Program-made: the position numbers and the translations under genes
Assembly (NCBI RefSeq): GCF_900188125.1
Contig: NZ_FZOW01000002.1
Coordinates: forward strand, 186,001-250,000
Source of the DNA: Rhodococcoides kyotonense
Lineage (GTDB): Bacteria > Actinomycetota > Actinomycetes > Mycobacteriales > Mycobacteriaceae
DNA: 64,000 nt
Direction: 5' to 3'
Shown here: positions 1 to 8,801 of the stretch, piece after piece
Layout of the letters: the number at the start of each line of letters is the position of its first letter
How positions within the stretch are numbered: the first letter of the stretch is position 1
Notes under the pieces: model-generated
What the model was told of the DNA's origin: nothing
The model's input: the letters and a program-made list of their open reading frames with translations, nothing else
The model's database searches: none

Positions 1-1
1 C

Positions 2-376
2 GCCTTGACGCGCAACGAGGGTCTGCATTTCGTGTGCCGCGACCAGTGGCTGAAGGTGGAGAACACCGACACCGCGTGGTCGTCGCGTTACGACAAGAAC
101 GCCGAGATCCTCATTCCGGTCAAGAACGCCGAGGGCCGCTACCAGGCTCCACAGAACGTGCTCGACGAGCTCGAAGGCGAAGGCCGCGTCGTGTTCCGTT
201 ACAGCGGGTCCAACCCCAACGGTTCGCAGCGTGAGATCGCCGGAATCAGTTCGGCCGACGGCCGCGTCGTCGGGCTCATGCCGCACCCCGAGCACGCCAC
301 CGAGCCACTCACCGGCCCGAGCGACGACGGTCTCGGAATCTTCTACTCGGCGCTGGACGCGGTAGTCAACGCATAA
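2..376 (+). CDS. purQ: Phosphoribosylformylglycinamidine synthase, glutaminase subunit (3' part)
   Basis: This is the C-terminal part of PurQ, the glutamine amidotransferase that feeds ammonia to PurL at the fourth step of purine synthesis. The reading frame is open from the left edge of the window, so the start and the catalytic cysteine lie outside. About 124 codons are visible. The motif MPHPEHA near the end carries the histidine and glutamate of the class I glutaminase triad, and the nearby LTGPSDDGLGIF tail fits PurQ. The partner gene purL lies about 3.2 kb downstream, separated by unrelated genes, so the two are not in one operon here. A palindromic hairpin follows the stop codon directly. 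The assignment is confident; full length cannot be judged. Confidence 0.93.
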   Translation, partial: ALTRNEGLHFVCRDQWLKVENTDTAWSSRYDKNAEILIPVKNAEGRYQAPQNVLDELEGEGRVVFRYSGSNPNGSQREIAGISSADGRVVGLMPHPEHATEPLTGPSDDGLGIFYSALDAVVNA

Positions 377-381
377 CCCGT

Positions 382-423
382 CGTGAGTGGAAATGTGTAC
401 TCACGTATACATTTTCACTCACG
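382..423. terminator. Hairpin between convergent purQ and the 419-1294 gene
   Basis: A 19-bp inverted repeat (arms 382-400 and 405-423, two G-T type mismatches, loop TCAC) separates two convergent genes. Its right arm contains the stop codon of the minus-strand gene. It has no T-tract, and its AAATG/CATTT core resembles the hairpins at 15793 and 17754. Bidirectional termination is an inference from position and structure. Confidence 0.6.
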
Positions 424-1294
424 AGGGGAGTTCGGCGAGTGTCTGTGCGAACAGTTCTGCGGACGAGCCACCGGTCACCTGGCAGTACTCGGCGTCTCGC
501 CAGAAGTAGAGCTCAGTCGACAACGGGTTGGGTGTGTTCCTCGCCAGCATCGGCGCGAGACCGGCCATGAGTTCGGCAGCGCGGACGGTGTGGTCGTACT
601 CCCGTGGCAGGAAGTAGTCGATCTCGTACGCGCTGGGAATCGCGAACAACACCCCGAACGGCGCGTCGCCCAAATGACCCGCGATCAGCGTGGGCATGTC
701 GGCCACCTTCGACGCCAAGTAGATCGAATCGCCCCGCCACACGTCGATGGCGATGTCGTCCTTGATCAGAGATTCGTGATCGTCGAACACCATCGCCGCG
801 GTGTTCTCGCGGCCGAATGCCCAGGCAGCGTCGATGTCGCGGTTCTCGAGGAGTTGGTCGTTGACGGTCAACGCAAGGTCGGGGAAGGTCAGGTTGAGTA
901 CCCGACGCGGTGAGTTCGGCGCGTCGACCAGTGGGTGCGAATAGGTGAAGGCCTCGGGTTTCGGCAGGTTGCCCAGCGGCGCAACTCGCTCACGAAGGCG
1001 CATGTAGAACTCCTCGTCGGGCAAGGCCATCAGCCGATCCAGGTCACTGAGCCGCTGCGATTCCAGCATGGTGGTCACGTGCGCCTCGACGCAGTCGCCC
1101 CAGTGCCAGACCGGAGCGTTCAAGCAGCGGTCGACCAGGTTGTTCAACCCCAGATAGCCGCCCGAATCGAGTCTGAGTGTCAGCTCGTCCACCTTGGTCG
1201 CGTGGGCGCCCCGACGCTTCAGCTCGATCAACACCTTTCTGCGAATGATCGCCACTGTGGTTGCCCTGGATGCTGATTCGGCCACTTCGTTCAT
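419..1294 (-). CDS. Conserved hypothetical protein, 291 aa
   Basis: I do not recognise this family with confidence. The start at 1294 is chosen because a run of G residues (gggggaca) lies just upstream and acts as a plausible ribosome binding site; the open frame runs 19 codons further. The protein looks soluble, with no signal peptide or membrane segment. It is rich in charged and aromatic residues, with an acidic middle part (residues about 85-200) and the phrases YLGLNNLVDRCLNAP and FGVLFAIPSAYEIDYFLP. Some DUF1444-like features are possible but unproven. It converges on purQ and is divergent from the M18 aminopeptidase gene, with only 65 bp between the two starts, so the two probably share a promoter region. 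Confidence 0.75.
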   Translation of the reverse strand: MNEVAESASRATTVAIIRRKVLIELKRRGAHATKVDELTLRLDSGGYLGLNNLVDRCLNAPVWHWGDCVEAHVTTMLESQRLSDLDRLMALPDEEFYMRLRERVAPLGNLPKPEAFTYSHPLVDAPNSPRRVLNLTFPDLALTVNDQLLENRDIDAAWAFGRENTAAMVFDDHESLIKDDIAIDVWRGDSIYLASKVADMPTLIAGHLGDAPFGVLFAIPSAYEIDYFLPREYDHTVRAAELMAGLAPMLARNTPNPLSTELYFWRDAEYCQVTGGSSAELFAQTLAELPS

Positions 1295-1359
1295 GATGTC
1301 CCCCCGGTTGTCTCTGGCTCCTTGGTCTGTTCGACGCGGCGGCTGCCACAATGGTTCCC

Positions 1360-2673
1360 ATGCCTTCCACTGCTTCTGCTGCCGGTCTGTGCAACTTCGT
1401 CGACGTCTCCCCGTCGCCCTTCCACGTGTGTCGGACGGTGTCCGTGCAGTTGGAAGAGGCCGGATTCGTTCGCGTGGAGGAGACGGATGCGTGGCCTACC
1501 GAGCCGGGAAAGTACTACCTGATCCGCGGCGGATCCCTCGTCGCCTGGAGTACCGAGCACGACCGGTCGGGTCGTTCCGCAGGCTCCGCTCCTGCAGGCC
1601 CTTTCCGGATCGTCGGCGGTCACACCGACAGCCCCAACCTGCGGGTCAAGCAGAACCCGGATCTGGAATCCGCAGGCTGGCAAATGGTCGGACTCGAACC
1701 GTACGGCGGCGCGTGGCTGAATTCCTGGCTCGACCGAGATCTCGGAATCTCGGGAAGGTTGAGCGTTCGCGACGGTAGTGCGCTGCGTGAGGTGCTCGTG
1801 AAGGTCGACGAACCGATTCTCAGGGTTCCGCAGTTGGCGATCCACCTGTCCGAGGACCGCAAGGGCGTCACGCTCGATCCGCAGCGACACGTCAATGCCA
1901 TTTGGGGAGTGGGCAATTCACCGCGCTCGTTCATTTCGTACGTGGCCGAGCGTGAAGGCGTCGACCCGAAGGCAATTCTCGGGTGGGAACTCATGACGCA
2001 CGATCTGGCGCCTAGCTCGATCGTCGGCGTCGAGGGCGAATTGGTCAGCGCTCCACGGCTGGACAATCAGGGAACGTGTTATGCCGGAACGCAAGCCCTT
2101 CTGGCGGCAGTGCAGAACCCGACCGACGTCACCCCGGTGCTCGCACTGTTCGACCACGAGGAGGTCGGCAGCATGTCCGATCGTGGCGCCTTCTCGGACT
2201 TGCTGAACACGGTGCTCGAGCGGATCGTCCTCGGAAGGGGCGGTGGCCGTGAGGAATTCCTGCGCACCATGGCGGGATCGATCTGCGCGTCGGGCGACAT
2301 GGCGCACGCGACGCATCCCAACTACCCGGATCGGCACGAGCCCGCGCACCGCATCGAGCTCGGTGGCGGCCCGGTGCTCAAGGTCAATCAGAATCTCAGG
2401 TACGCAACGGATTCCGCGGGTGCAGGTGCTTTCGCGCTCGCCTGCGATCAGGCCGGGGTTCCGCTGCAGCGGTACGTGCATCGCGCCGATCTGCCGTGTG
2501 GCTCGACGATCGGTCCGATCACCGCCTCGCGCACCGGCATCTCCACCGTCGACGTCGGAGCTGCCCAGCTCGCCATGCACAGCTCGCGGGAGCTGATGGG
2601 GGCGTCGGACATCACGGCGTACTCCGAGGCGCTGGCGGCCTTCCTGGCGCCTGCGGCACCCGTGCGCGGGTAG
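1360..2673 (+). CDS. apeB: M18 family metallo-aminopeptidase
   Basis: This is a cytosolic zinc aminopeptidase of the M18 family that releases N-terminal residues, often acidic ones, from peptides. The 437-residue length is normal. Visible motifs are [13 protein letters not shown] (His88, a zinc ligand region), the dinuclear-site stretch DHEEVGS (about 265-271), the [13 protein letters not shown] segment, the glycine-rich TIGPITAS, and AMHSSRE near the C-terminus, which brings the last zinc-binding histidine (His407). The whole protein reads like the mycobacterial enzyme Rv0800 (remembered, not aligned). An ATG three codons earlier (1351) is possible; neither start has a strong ribosome binding site. 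It converges with the nucleoside phosphorylase gene with only 16 bp between stops. Confidence 0.93.
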   Translation: MPSTASAAGLCNFVDVSPSPFHVCRTVSVQLEEAGFVRVEETDAWPTEPGKYYLIRGGSLVAWSTEHDRSGRSAGSAPAGPFRIVGGHTDSPNLRVKQNPDLESAGWQMVGLEPYGGAWLNSWLDRDLGISGRLSVRDGSALREVLVKVDEPILRVPQLAIHLSEDRKGVTLDPQRHVNAIWGVGNSPRSFISYVAEREGVDPKAILGWELMTHDLAPSSIVGVEGELVSAPRLDNQGTCYAGTQALLAAVQNPTDVTPVLALFDHEEVGSMSDRGAFSDLLNTVLERIVLGRGGGREEFLRTMAGSICASGDMAHATHPNYPDRHEPAHRIELGGGPVLKVNQNLRYATDSAGAGAFALACDQAGVPLQRYVHRADLPCGSTIGPITASRTGISTVDVGAAQLAMHSSRELMGASDITAYSEALAAFLAPAAPVRG

Positions 2674-2689
2674 TTACAGCAGAGACCAA

Positions 2690-3460
2690 CTACCCGCGCA
2701 CGGGCGCGAAGCGCACGCAGGCATCGGCCGCGAGCCAGAACAACTGCTCACGGACGGTGCCTGCTTTTGTCCAGCCCCGATGTTCCCAGTCGGCGGCCAG
2801 CGAGTCGCCCGCGTACAACAACTGCGCGAAGTGCACGCCTCGGTACTTCGCGACGGCGCAGAACGCCGACGCCTCCATGTCGACCGTCAGGCACCCCTCG
2901 TCGACGCGCCGCGACACCCGGCTGCGGGTTTCGCGGTACAGCGCGTCGGTGGTCCACGAGCGACCGGTCACGTGATCGATACCGGCTTCGGTGAGTACCT
3001 GCTGCAGTAACGCGACACCGTCGGGATCGGCGTCGACGACCCGGCCCGGTGGCAGGTAGTGGAACGACGTGCCCTCGTCGCGCACGGCACTGTCGACGAC
3101 CATGACGTGGCCCATACCCAGATCGTCGGTCAGCGCCCCCGCGCCTCCGACGGCGACGAACTCCGAGCATCCGAGCGCGATCGCTTCCTCCAGGAACAAC
3201 GCCGCCAGCGGCGCACCGACGCCGGGATGGAACACCGCGAGGCGCTCGCCGCCGCGTTCGACCTCGTAGACGGGGTGCTCGCCATGCTCGGACCGCAGGA
3301 CGGACAACACCCTCGCCTTGCCCTTGCCCGCTATGGATTCGATCACCTCGGCGAAGAAGCAGACGACGGCCTTCATGGGGATATCAACACCCTTGACCAC
3401 CATCTGAGGCGTGATGACGCCCGATTCGTCCAGATCGTTCTCGGTCAAAGGGATGTCCAT
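2690..3460 (-). CDS. Nucleoside phosphorylase, uridine phosphorylase-like
   Basis: The protein belongs to the PNP/UDP phosphorylase superfamily (NP-I), which splits nucleosides with phosphate to a free base and ribose-1-phosphate. The evidence is the phosphate/ribose site segment HPGVGAPLAALFLEEAI, the core stretch VAVGGAGALTDDLGMGHVMVV, and DMEASAFCAVAKYRG, where the DMEA glutamate normally contacts the ribose. The 256-residue length is typical. The chosen start is the internal ATG at 3460; a start six codons upstream is also open and neither has a clear ribosome binding site. Substrate preference cannot be read from sequence, but the family member most alike is uridine phosphorylase. It is divergent from purL, which sits 100 bp away, placing a salvage gene beside a de novo purine gene. 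Confidence 0.88.
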   Translation of the reverse strand: MDIPLTENDLDESGVITPQMVVKGVDIPMKAVVCFFAEVIESIAGKGKARVLSVLRSEHGEHPVYEVERGGERLAVFHPGVGAPLAALFLEEAIALGCSEFVAVGGAGALTDDLGMGHVMVVDSAVRDEGTSFHYLPPGRVVDADPDGVALLQQVLTEAGIDHVTGRSWTTDALYRETRSRVSRRVDEGCLTVDMEASAFCAVAKYRGVHFAQLLYAGDSLAADWEHRGWTKAGTVREQLFWLAADACVRFAPVRG

Positions 3461-3560
3461 TCGGCCATGTTCGCACAAAGGTCCACTACTGATTTAGTCC
3501 TGTCGGCCTGCACCGATAGACTGACCTCGGCAATTCGCTCCAGGGAAGGACCCACTCCTC

Positions 3561-5837
3561 GTGTCCGTCGATACAGTGTCAACCGCAGTCGCCACACCTG
3601 ACGTGGCGCAGCCGTACAAGGAACTCGGACTCAAGGACGACGAGTACGCCCGGATCAAAGAGATCCTCGGCCGTCGGCCTACCGACGCCGAGCTGGCGAT
3701 GTACTCCGTCATGTGGAGTGAGCACTGCTCCTACAAGTCCTCCAAGGTGCACCTGAAGTACTTCGGTGAGACCACCACCGACGAGATGCGCAAGTCCATG
3801 CTCGCCGGCATCGGCGAGAACGCGGGCGTCGTCGACGTCGGCGACGGCTGGGCCGTCACGTTCAAGGTCGAGAGTCACAATCACCCGTCGTACGTCGAGC
3901 CCTACCAGGGCGCCGCGACGGGCGTCGGCGGCATCGTCCGCGACATCATGGCCATGGGTGCGCGTCCGATCGCCGTCATGGACCAGCTGCGTTTCGGTGC
4001 TGCAGACGCACCCGACACGCGCCGCGTCCTGTCCGGCATCGTCTCCGGTGTCGGCGGCTACGGTAACTCCCTCGGCCTCCCCAATGTGGGCGGCGAGACC
4101 GTGTTCGACGCCTCCTACGCCGGTAACCCGCTGCTGAACGCCCTGTGCGCAGGTGTCATGCGCGTCGAGGACATGCATCTCGCATTCGCGTCGGGCCTGG
4201 GCAACAAGATCATTCTGTTCGGCGCTCGCACAGGTCTCGACGGCATCGGCGGCGTGTCCGTTCTCGCGTCGGAGACCTTCGACGGCGACGAAACCGGTGG
4301 GGGCAGGAAGAAACTCCCTGCGGTCCAGGTGGGCGACCCGTTCACCGAGAAGGTGCTCATCGAGGCGTGTCTCGAGCTCTACGCGAACAAGCTCGTCGTC
4401 GGAATCCAGGATCTCGGCGGTGCCGGATTGTCCTGCGCCACTTCCGAACTCGCATCCGCCGGTAGCGGCGGCATGCACATCGCGCTCGAGCAGGTCCCGA
4501 TGCGCGCCACCGGAATGACTCCGGCAGAAGTTCTGTCGAGCGAGTCCCAGGAGCGCATGTGCGCCGTGGTCACGCCCGAGAACGTCGACGCCTTCATGGC
4601 CGTCTGCGCGAAGTGGGACGTGCTCGCGACCGTCATCGGCGAGGTCACCGACGGCGACAACCTCGAAATCACCTGGCACGGCGAGACCGTCGTCGACGTA
4701 CCGCCGAAGACCGTTGCACACGAAGGCCCGGTCTACACCCGTCCGGTACAGCGTCCCGACACCCAGGACGCGCTCGTCGCGAATTCCACTGCGTCACTGA
4801 CACGTCCGCAAACGCCCGACGAGCTGAAGGCCACGCTACTGAAGATGATCGGCAGCCCGCAGCTGTGCAGCCGCAAGTTCATCACCGAGCAGTACGACCG
4901 TTACGTCCGCGGGAATACCGTGCTCGCCGAGAACGCTGACGCCGGTGTGATTCGCATCGACGAGAAGACCGGCCGCGGAATCGCGCTCGCCACCGATGCG
5001 TCGGGCCGCTACACCGCGCTCGATCCCTACCAGGGTGCGCAGCTCGCGCTGGCCGAGGCGTTCCGCAACGTCGCCGTCACCGGTGCGACGCCCAAGGCCG
5101 TCACCAACTGCCTCAACTTCGGGTCCCCCGAGGATCCGGGCGTCATGTGGCAGTTCCACCAGGCCGTCCGCGGCCTCGCGGACGGATGCGTCACCCTCGG
5201 CATTCCGGTCACCGGCGGAAACGTCAGCTTCTACAACCAGACCGGATCCGAAGCGATCCTCCCGACTCCGGTCGTCGGCGTGCTCGGTGTCATCGACGAC
5301 GTGCATCGTCGCATCCCGACGGGCCTCGGCCTCGAGCCCGGCGAGACGCTGATCCTGCTCGGCGACACCCACGACGAGTTCGACGGATCCATCTGGGCCC
5401 AGGTCGAGCACGATCACCTCGGAGGCGTTCCGCCGAAGGTCGACCTCGCACGCGAGCAGCTCCTCGCGGACATCCTGCTCGCCGGATCGCGTGACGGATT
5501 GATCAGCGCCGCACACGATCTGTCCGAAGGCGGATTGGCTCAGGCCGTCGTCGAAGCTGCGTTGGCTGGTGAAACCGGTTGCCGCATACTGCTTCCCGAG
5601 GGTGCAGATCCGTTCGTCACCTTGTTCTCCGAGTCCTCCGGTCGTGTGCTCGTCGCCGTGCCGCGTACCGAAGAGACTCGCTTCACCGGCATGTGCACCG
5701 CCCGTGGTCTGCCGTGGACGCGCATCGGCGTCGTCGACGAAGGCGCGGACGACATCGAAGTTCAGGGCCAGTTCTCGGTCTCCATGACCGAACTCCGTGA
5801 AACCTTCGAGAGCACCCTTCCCACACTCTTCGGGTAA
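3561..5837 (+). CDS. purL: Phosphoribosylformylglycinamidine synthase subunit PurL
   Basis: PurL is the ATP-dependent synthetase subunit that converts FGAR to FGAM using ammonia from PurQ. At 758 residues it is the small-type PurL that needs separate PurQ and PurS. The conserved segment [22 protein letters not shown] lies near residue 50, and [22 protein letters not shown] around 112-133 contains the catalytic histidine and ATP-binding residues. The duplicated AIRS-like fold repeats around residues 440-620 ([23 protein letters not shown]). The start is GTG at 3561 behind the purine-rich stretch gggaagga. The alpha/beta-hydrolase gene follows almost immediately. Confidence 0.97.
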   Translation: MSVDTVSTAVATPDVAQPYKELGLKDDEYARIKEILGRRPTDAELAMYSVMWSEHCSYKSSKVHLKYFGETTTDEMRKSMLAGIGENAGVVDVGDGWAVTFKVESHNHPSYVEPYQGAATGVGGIVRDIMAMGARPIAVMDQLRFGAADAPDTRRVLSGIVSGVGGYGNSLGLPNVGGETVFDASYAGNPLLNALCAGVMRVEDMHLAFASGLGNKIILFGARTGLDGIGGVSVLASETFDGDETGGGRKKLPAVQVGDPFTEKVLIEACLELYANKLVVGIQDLGGAGLSCATSELASAGSGGMHIALEQVPMRATGMTPAEVLSSESQERMCAVVTPENVDAFMAVCAKWDVLATVIGEVTDGDNLEITWHGETVVDVPPKTVAHEGPVYTRPVQRPDTQDALVANSTASLTRPQTPDELKATLLKMIGSPQLCSRKFITEQYDRYVRGNTVLAENADAGVIRIDEKTGRGIALATDASGRYTALDPYQGAQLALAEAFRNVAVTGATPKAVTNCLNFGSPEDPGVMWQFHQAVRGLADGCVTLGIPVTGGNVSFYNQTGSEAILPTPVVGVLGVIDDVHRRIPTGLGLEPGETLILLGDTHDEFDGSIWAQVEHDHLGGVPPKVDLAREQLLADILLAGSRDGLISAAHDLSEGGLAQAVVEAALAGETGCRILLPEGADPFVTLFSESSGRVLVAVPRTEETRFTGMCTARGLPWTRIGVVDEGADDIEVQGQFSVSMTELRETFESTLPTLFG

Positions 5838-5841
5838 GCCG

Positions 5842-7641
5842 ATGCCTGGGGGAGAGGTATCGGAGGCATCACGATCGGACGTGAGCCAGGTAGAGCACGC
5901 GCACTCGCACTACCGGCTCCCGATCGAGTTCTCGGTACCTTCCCCCGACAAGCATCCCTTCGTCATGTGGCTGTGGGGGCTGCTGAAACTCGACTTCACC
6001 GGAATCGCGTTCAGTGCCTTGTTCTTCTGTTGGTCGCTGACGCCGTCGTTGTTGCCACGTGACTGGCTGTTCCAAGGCCTGATCGGCGGCATCAACGCCG
6101 CAGTCGGATACGGCTTCGGCGTCGCGGTCGGGTGGGCGGCACGGCGATGGTTCCTCGACAGCAAGTCGTGGTGGCCGTTGCCGCGTCGCGTCGAGCTGTA
6201 CATCAAGTTCGCGATCGTCCCGATCGCTGTTCTGGCGTCGCTGTACATGTTGTATCTGTCGGCCGGCTGGCAGCGTGAACTCGCAGCGCTGATGGACGCC
6301 GAAGGGACGACGACCACCGGTTACTTCCGGACGGGCGCGCTGAGCATCGGCGTTGCGGCACTGTTCATCTCCGGCATGCGGGTGCTACGAGACCTGGTGC
6401 GTTTCCTCGCTCGTCAGATCAACAAGATCGTCAAGATGCCCCGCGAGGTCGCCAACGTCATCGGCGTGATCGTCATCGTCGTGCTGGTCATCGCGCTCGT
6501 GCAGGGCGTGCTGCTACGAGCGGTGTCCGACGTCACCAACTCGGCATTCAGCTTGCAGAACAACGAAACTCGCGACGGCGCCGAGCAGCCCCAGCGTCCG
6601 GAGCGGTCGGGCAGCCCGGAATCGTTGGCTCCGTGGGACAGCCTCGGATTCGAGGGGCGGAACTTCGTCTCCAGCGGCTTGACCGCCGACGAGATCTCCG
6701 ACGGCCTCGGCCGTCCCGCCCTCGAACCGATCCGCGCCTACGCGGGCCTCGAAACCGCCGACACACAGGACGAACGCCTCGACATCGTCGTTCGCGAACT
6801 CGAGCGAACCGGCGCATTCCAGCGACAGGCACTCGTCGTCGTCCCGACGACGGGCACCGGTTGGGTCAATCCGACGGCCATCGAAGCCGAAGAGCTCATG
6901 TTCGGCGGAGATGTCGCCACCGTCGCCGCGCAGTATTCCTATCTGCCGAGTTGGATCTCGTTTCTCGCCGAACGCGACAAGGCAGCCGAGGCGGGCAAGG
7001 CGCTGATCGACAAGGTCCGTCAGCGGTGGCTGCAGGAGCCGGAGGAGACACGTCCTCGGCTCTACGTCTACGGCGAGAGCCTCGGCACGCAGGCAGGGGA
7101 AGGGGCGTTCGACGGGCTCGCCGAGATTCGAGAAAGCGTCGACGGTGTCCTGTGGGTCGGCCCTCCCAACGCGAACCGGTTGTGGTCGCAGTTCGTGGAC
7201 CGCCGGGACCCGGGTAGTCCGGAGGTGCGCCCGGTCTATGCAGACGGTCTCGTCGTGCGGTTCGCCGACAACTCCAGCGGCATTCCACCGGAATCCGAAC
7301 CATGGCTCAGCCCGAGGGTTCTGTACGTCCAGCACGCATCCGATCCCGTCGTGTGGTGGTCACCGGACCTGCTGTTCGAGAGGCCCGACTGGCTGTCCGA
7401 GGCGCCAGGACCCGACCGGCTGCCGGACATGCGGTGGTTCCCGATCGTCACGTTCTGGCAGGTCGCGGCCGATCTGACCAACGCAGCAGGAGTTCCCGAC
7501 GGACACGGGCACAACTACGGAACCCTCGTTCTCGACGGGTGGGTCGCCGTCGCCGCGCCCGACGGATGGACCGATGCGGACACCGAGAAGGTCCGTTCCG
7601 TCATGGACAAGTTCGCGGGTCGGGACGGTCCGGAGAAGTGA
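5842..7641 (+). CDS. Membrane-anchored alpha/beta-hydrolase (Abhydrolase_9 type)
   Basis: The N-terminal half is an integral membrane domain with about five hydrophobic helices (roughly residues 45-240), including TGIAFSALFFCWSLTPSLLPRDW. The C-terminal half is a soluble alpha/beta-hydrolase-like domain with a serine nucleophile elbow in YVYGESLGTQAGEGAF. This matches the two-part Abhydrolase_9 architecture found in actinobacteria and proteobacteria, whose substrate is unknown to me. The start is uncertain: ATG 5842 is four bases after the purL stop. A frame start 15 codons earlier would overlap purL, and a GTG at 5881 is also possible. The CPBP protease gene overlaps its stop codon (GTGA), so these two membrane proteins are translationally coupled and probably work together. 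Confidence 0.85.
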   Translation: MPGGEVSEASRSDVSQVEHAHSHYRLPIEFSVPSPDKHPFVMWLWGLLKLDFTGIAFSALFFCWSLTPSLLPRDWLFQGLIGGINAAVGYGFGVAVGWAARRWFLDSKSWWPLPRRVELYIKFAIVPIAVLASLYMLYLSAGWQRELAALMDAEGTTTTGYFRTGALSIGVAALFISGMRVLRDLVRFLARQINKIVKMPREVANVIGVIVIVVLVIALVQGVLLRAVSDVTNSAFSLQNNETRDGAEQPQRPERSGSPESLAPWDSLGFEGRNFVSSGLTADEISDGLGRPALEPIRAYAGLETADTQDERLDIVVRELERTGAFQRQALVVVPTTGTGWVNPTAIEAEELMFGGDVATVAAQYSYLPSWISFLAERDKAAEAGKALIDKVRQRWLQEPEETRPRLYVYGESLGTQAGEGAFDGLAEIRESVDGVLWVGPPNANRLWSQFVDRRDPGSPEVRPVYADGLVVRFADNSSGIPPESEPWLSPRVLYVQHASDPVVWWSPDLLFERPDWLSEAPGPDRLPDMRWFPIVTFWQVAADLTNAAGVPDGHGHNYGTLVLDGWVAVAAPDGWTDADTEKVRSVMDKFAGRDGPEK

Positions 7642-8216
7642 GAGTCGTCCTGCTGGGCGCGTCGACCACGGCGTGGAGCACGGTTCTGGTGCCTGCGCTC
7701 GATCTCTCGCCCCGTCGTCGGGCGGTGGTGAATGCGGCGTTCGGGCTGGGTCTGAGTCGCATCGCTCGTGTCGACCTCGGTCTCTCGCGATGGCGCAGCG
7801 GACTCGGGTGGGGTCTTGCCGCCGCTGCCGTTCCCGTTGTGGCGTCGGTCGTCGTCGCGTCTGTTCCTGCGCTGGCTCGTCGAGTGCGACCGTCCGACGA
7901 CAACCTCGCCGAGTGGGTGCTGTTTCGCATCCCCGTCGGCACCGTCGTCTGCGAGGAACTGGTCTTTCGAGTCGTGTTCGACGCCGTATCGCCCACGCTC
8001 TCCCCGGTCTTCTTCGGGCTGTGGCACATCCATCCAGCTCGCGCGGCAGGGGACTCGGTCGTCGGCACAGTGGTCGGAACGGCTCTGGCAGGGGTGTTGT
8101 TCTCGTGGCTTCGTCGTCGGAGCGGCAGCGTTCTCGCGCCCGCGCTGCTGCATTACGCGGTGAACGCGTCGGGCGCGGTGTTGGCTGTTCGCGCTCGTGA
8201 CGTGAGTGCCCGATAG
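7638..8216 (+). CDS. CPBP family intramembrane metalloprotease
   Basis: The protein is about 192 residues and highly hydrophobic, with several membrane helices. It carries the three signature motifs of the CPBP/CAAX-protease (Abi) family: CEELVFRVVF (EExxxR), FFGLWHIHP (FxxxH) and ALLHYAVNA (HxxxN). These residues form the active site of this glutamate/metal-type intramembrane protease family. The GTG start at 7638 overlaps the TGA stop of the upstream hydrolase gene, which indicates coupled translation; the open frame extends further upstream only in a shadow of that gene. Its substrate is unknown. Family members act in prenyl-protein processing or in bacteriocin self-immunity, but nothing nearby points to either. 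Confidence 0.88.
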   Translation: MRVVLLGASTTAWSTVLVPALDLSPRRRAVVNAAFGLGLSRIARVDLGLSRWRSGLGWGLAAAAVPVVASVVVASVPALARRVRPSDDNLAEWVLFRIPVGTVVCEELVFRVVFDAVSPTLSPVFFGLWHIHPARAAGDSVVGTVVGTALAGVLFSWLRRRSGSVLAPALLHYAVNASGAVLAVRARDVSAR

Positions 8217-8290
8217 TTCGGTCCGCAGGGTCGGATCGGCCCCACAGAGGCAACTATTGGGCAACGACGACACCGTCATAAGCTGATTCC

Positions 8291-8677
8291 ATGGCTCCGA
8301 CCAAGACCGTCACCCCTGAACAAGTCCGCGTGGCCGTGTTGGCCGTCGCCGACTGGGTGCGCGACGCGTCCCTCGACAAGCCGCCGCGGGCAGCCCTCGC
8401 CGACGCCGTCCGCACGACCGCACGGACATTGGCCCAGATCGCGCCGGGATCGAGCGTCGAGGTGCGGGTGCCGCCGTTCGTCGCGGTGCAGTGCATCACC
8501 GGACCACGGCACACGAGGGGAACGCCGCCGAACGTCGTCGAGACAGATCCGCGGACCTGGCTGGAGGTCGCTACCGGCGTCAAGGAATTCGAGGACGCGC
8601 TGAAGGACGGATCGATCACCGCGTCGGGAAGCCGCGCGGGCGAAGTGGGGCATTGGTTGCCGATCCTGCGGGCCTGA
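8291..8677 (+). CDS. Sterol carrier family protein (SCP-like), 128 aa
   Basis: This small soluble protein has the shape of the actinobacterial sterol-carrier-like family found beside purF (for example Rv0807, recalled from memory). The N-terminal 50 residues are helical and the rest is a compact alpha/beta region with RVPPFVAVQCITGPRHTRGTPPNVVETDP. The segment TWLEVATGVKEFEDALKDGSITASGSRA resembles the SCP-2 lipid-pocket ending. Ligand and function are unknown. Its start ATG at 8291 has no strong ribosome binding site. It stands alone, 75 bp after the CPBP gene and 125 bp before purF. Confidence 0.8.
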   Translation: MAPTKTVTPEQVRVAVLAVADWVRDASLDKPPRAALADAVRTTARTLAQIAPGSSVEVRVPPFVAVQCITGPRHTRGTPPNVVETDPRTWLEVATGVKEFEDALKDGSITASGSRAGEVGHWLPILRA

Positions 8678-8801
8678 TGGACGACAGATGGACGCCGAGT
8701 GTCCGACTCGGGAATGGCGCAGGCCCGCGATGCGTTGGATCGACTCGTGTGCCCGTAGACTGGGTACAGCCCCCCGCCCCGTCCCCCAAGGGAGCAGTGC
8801 T

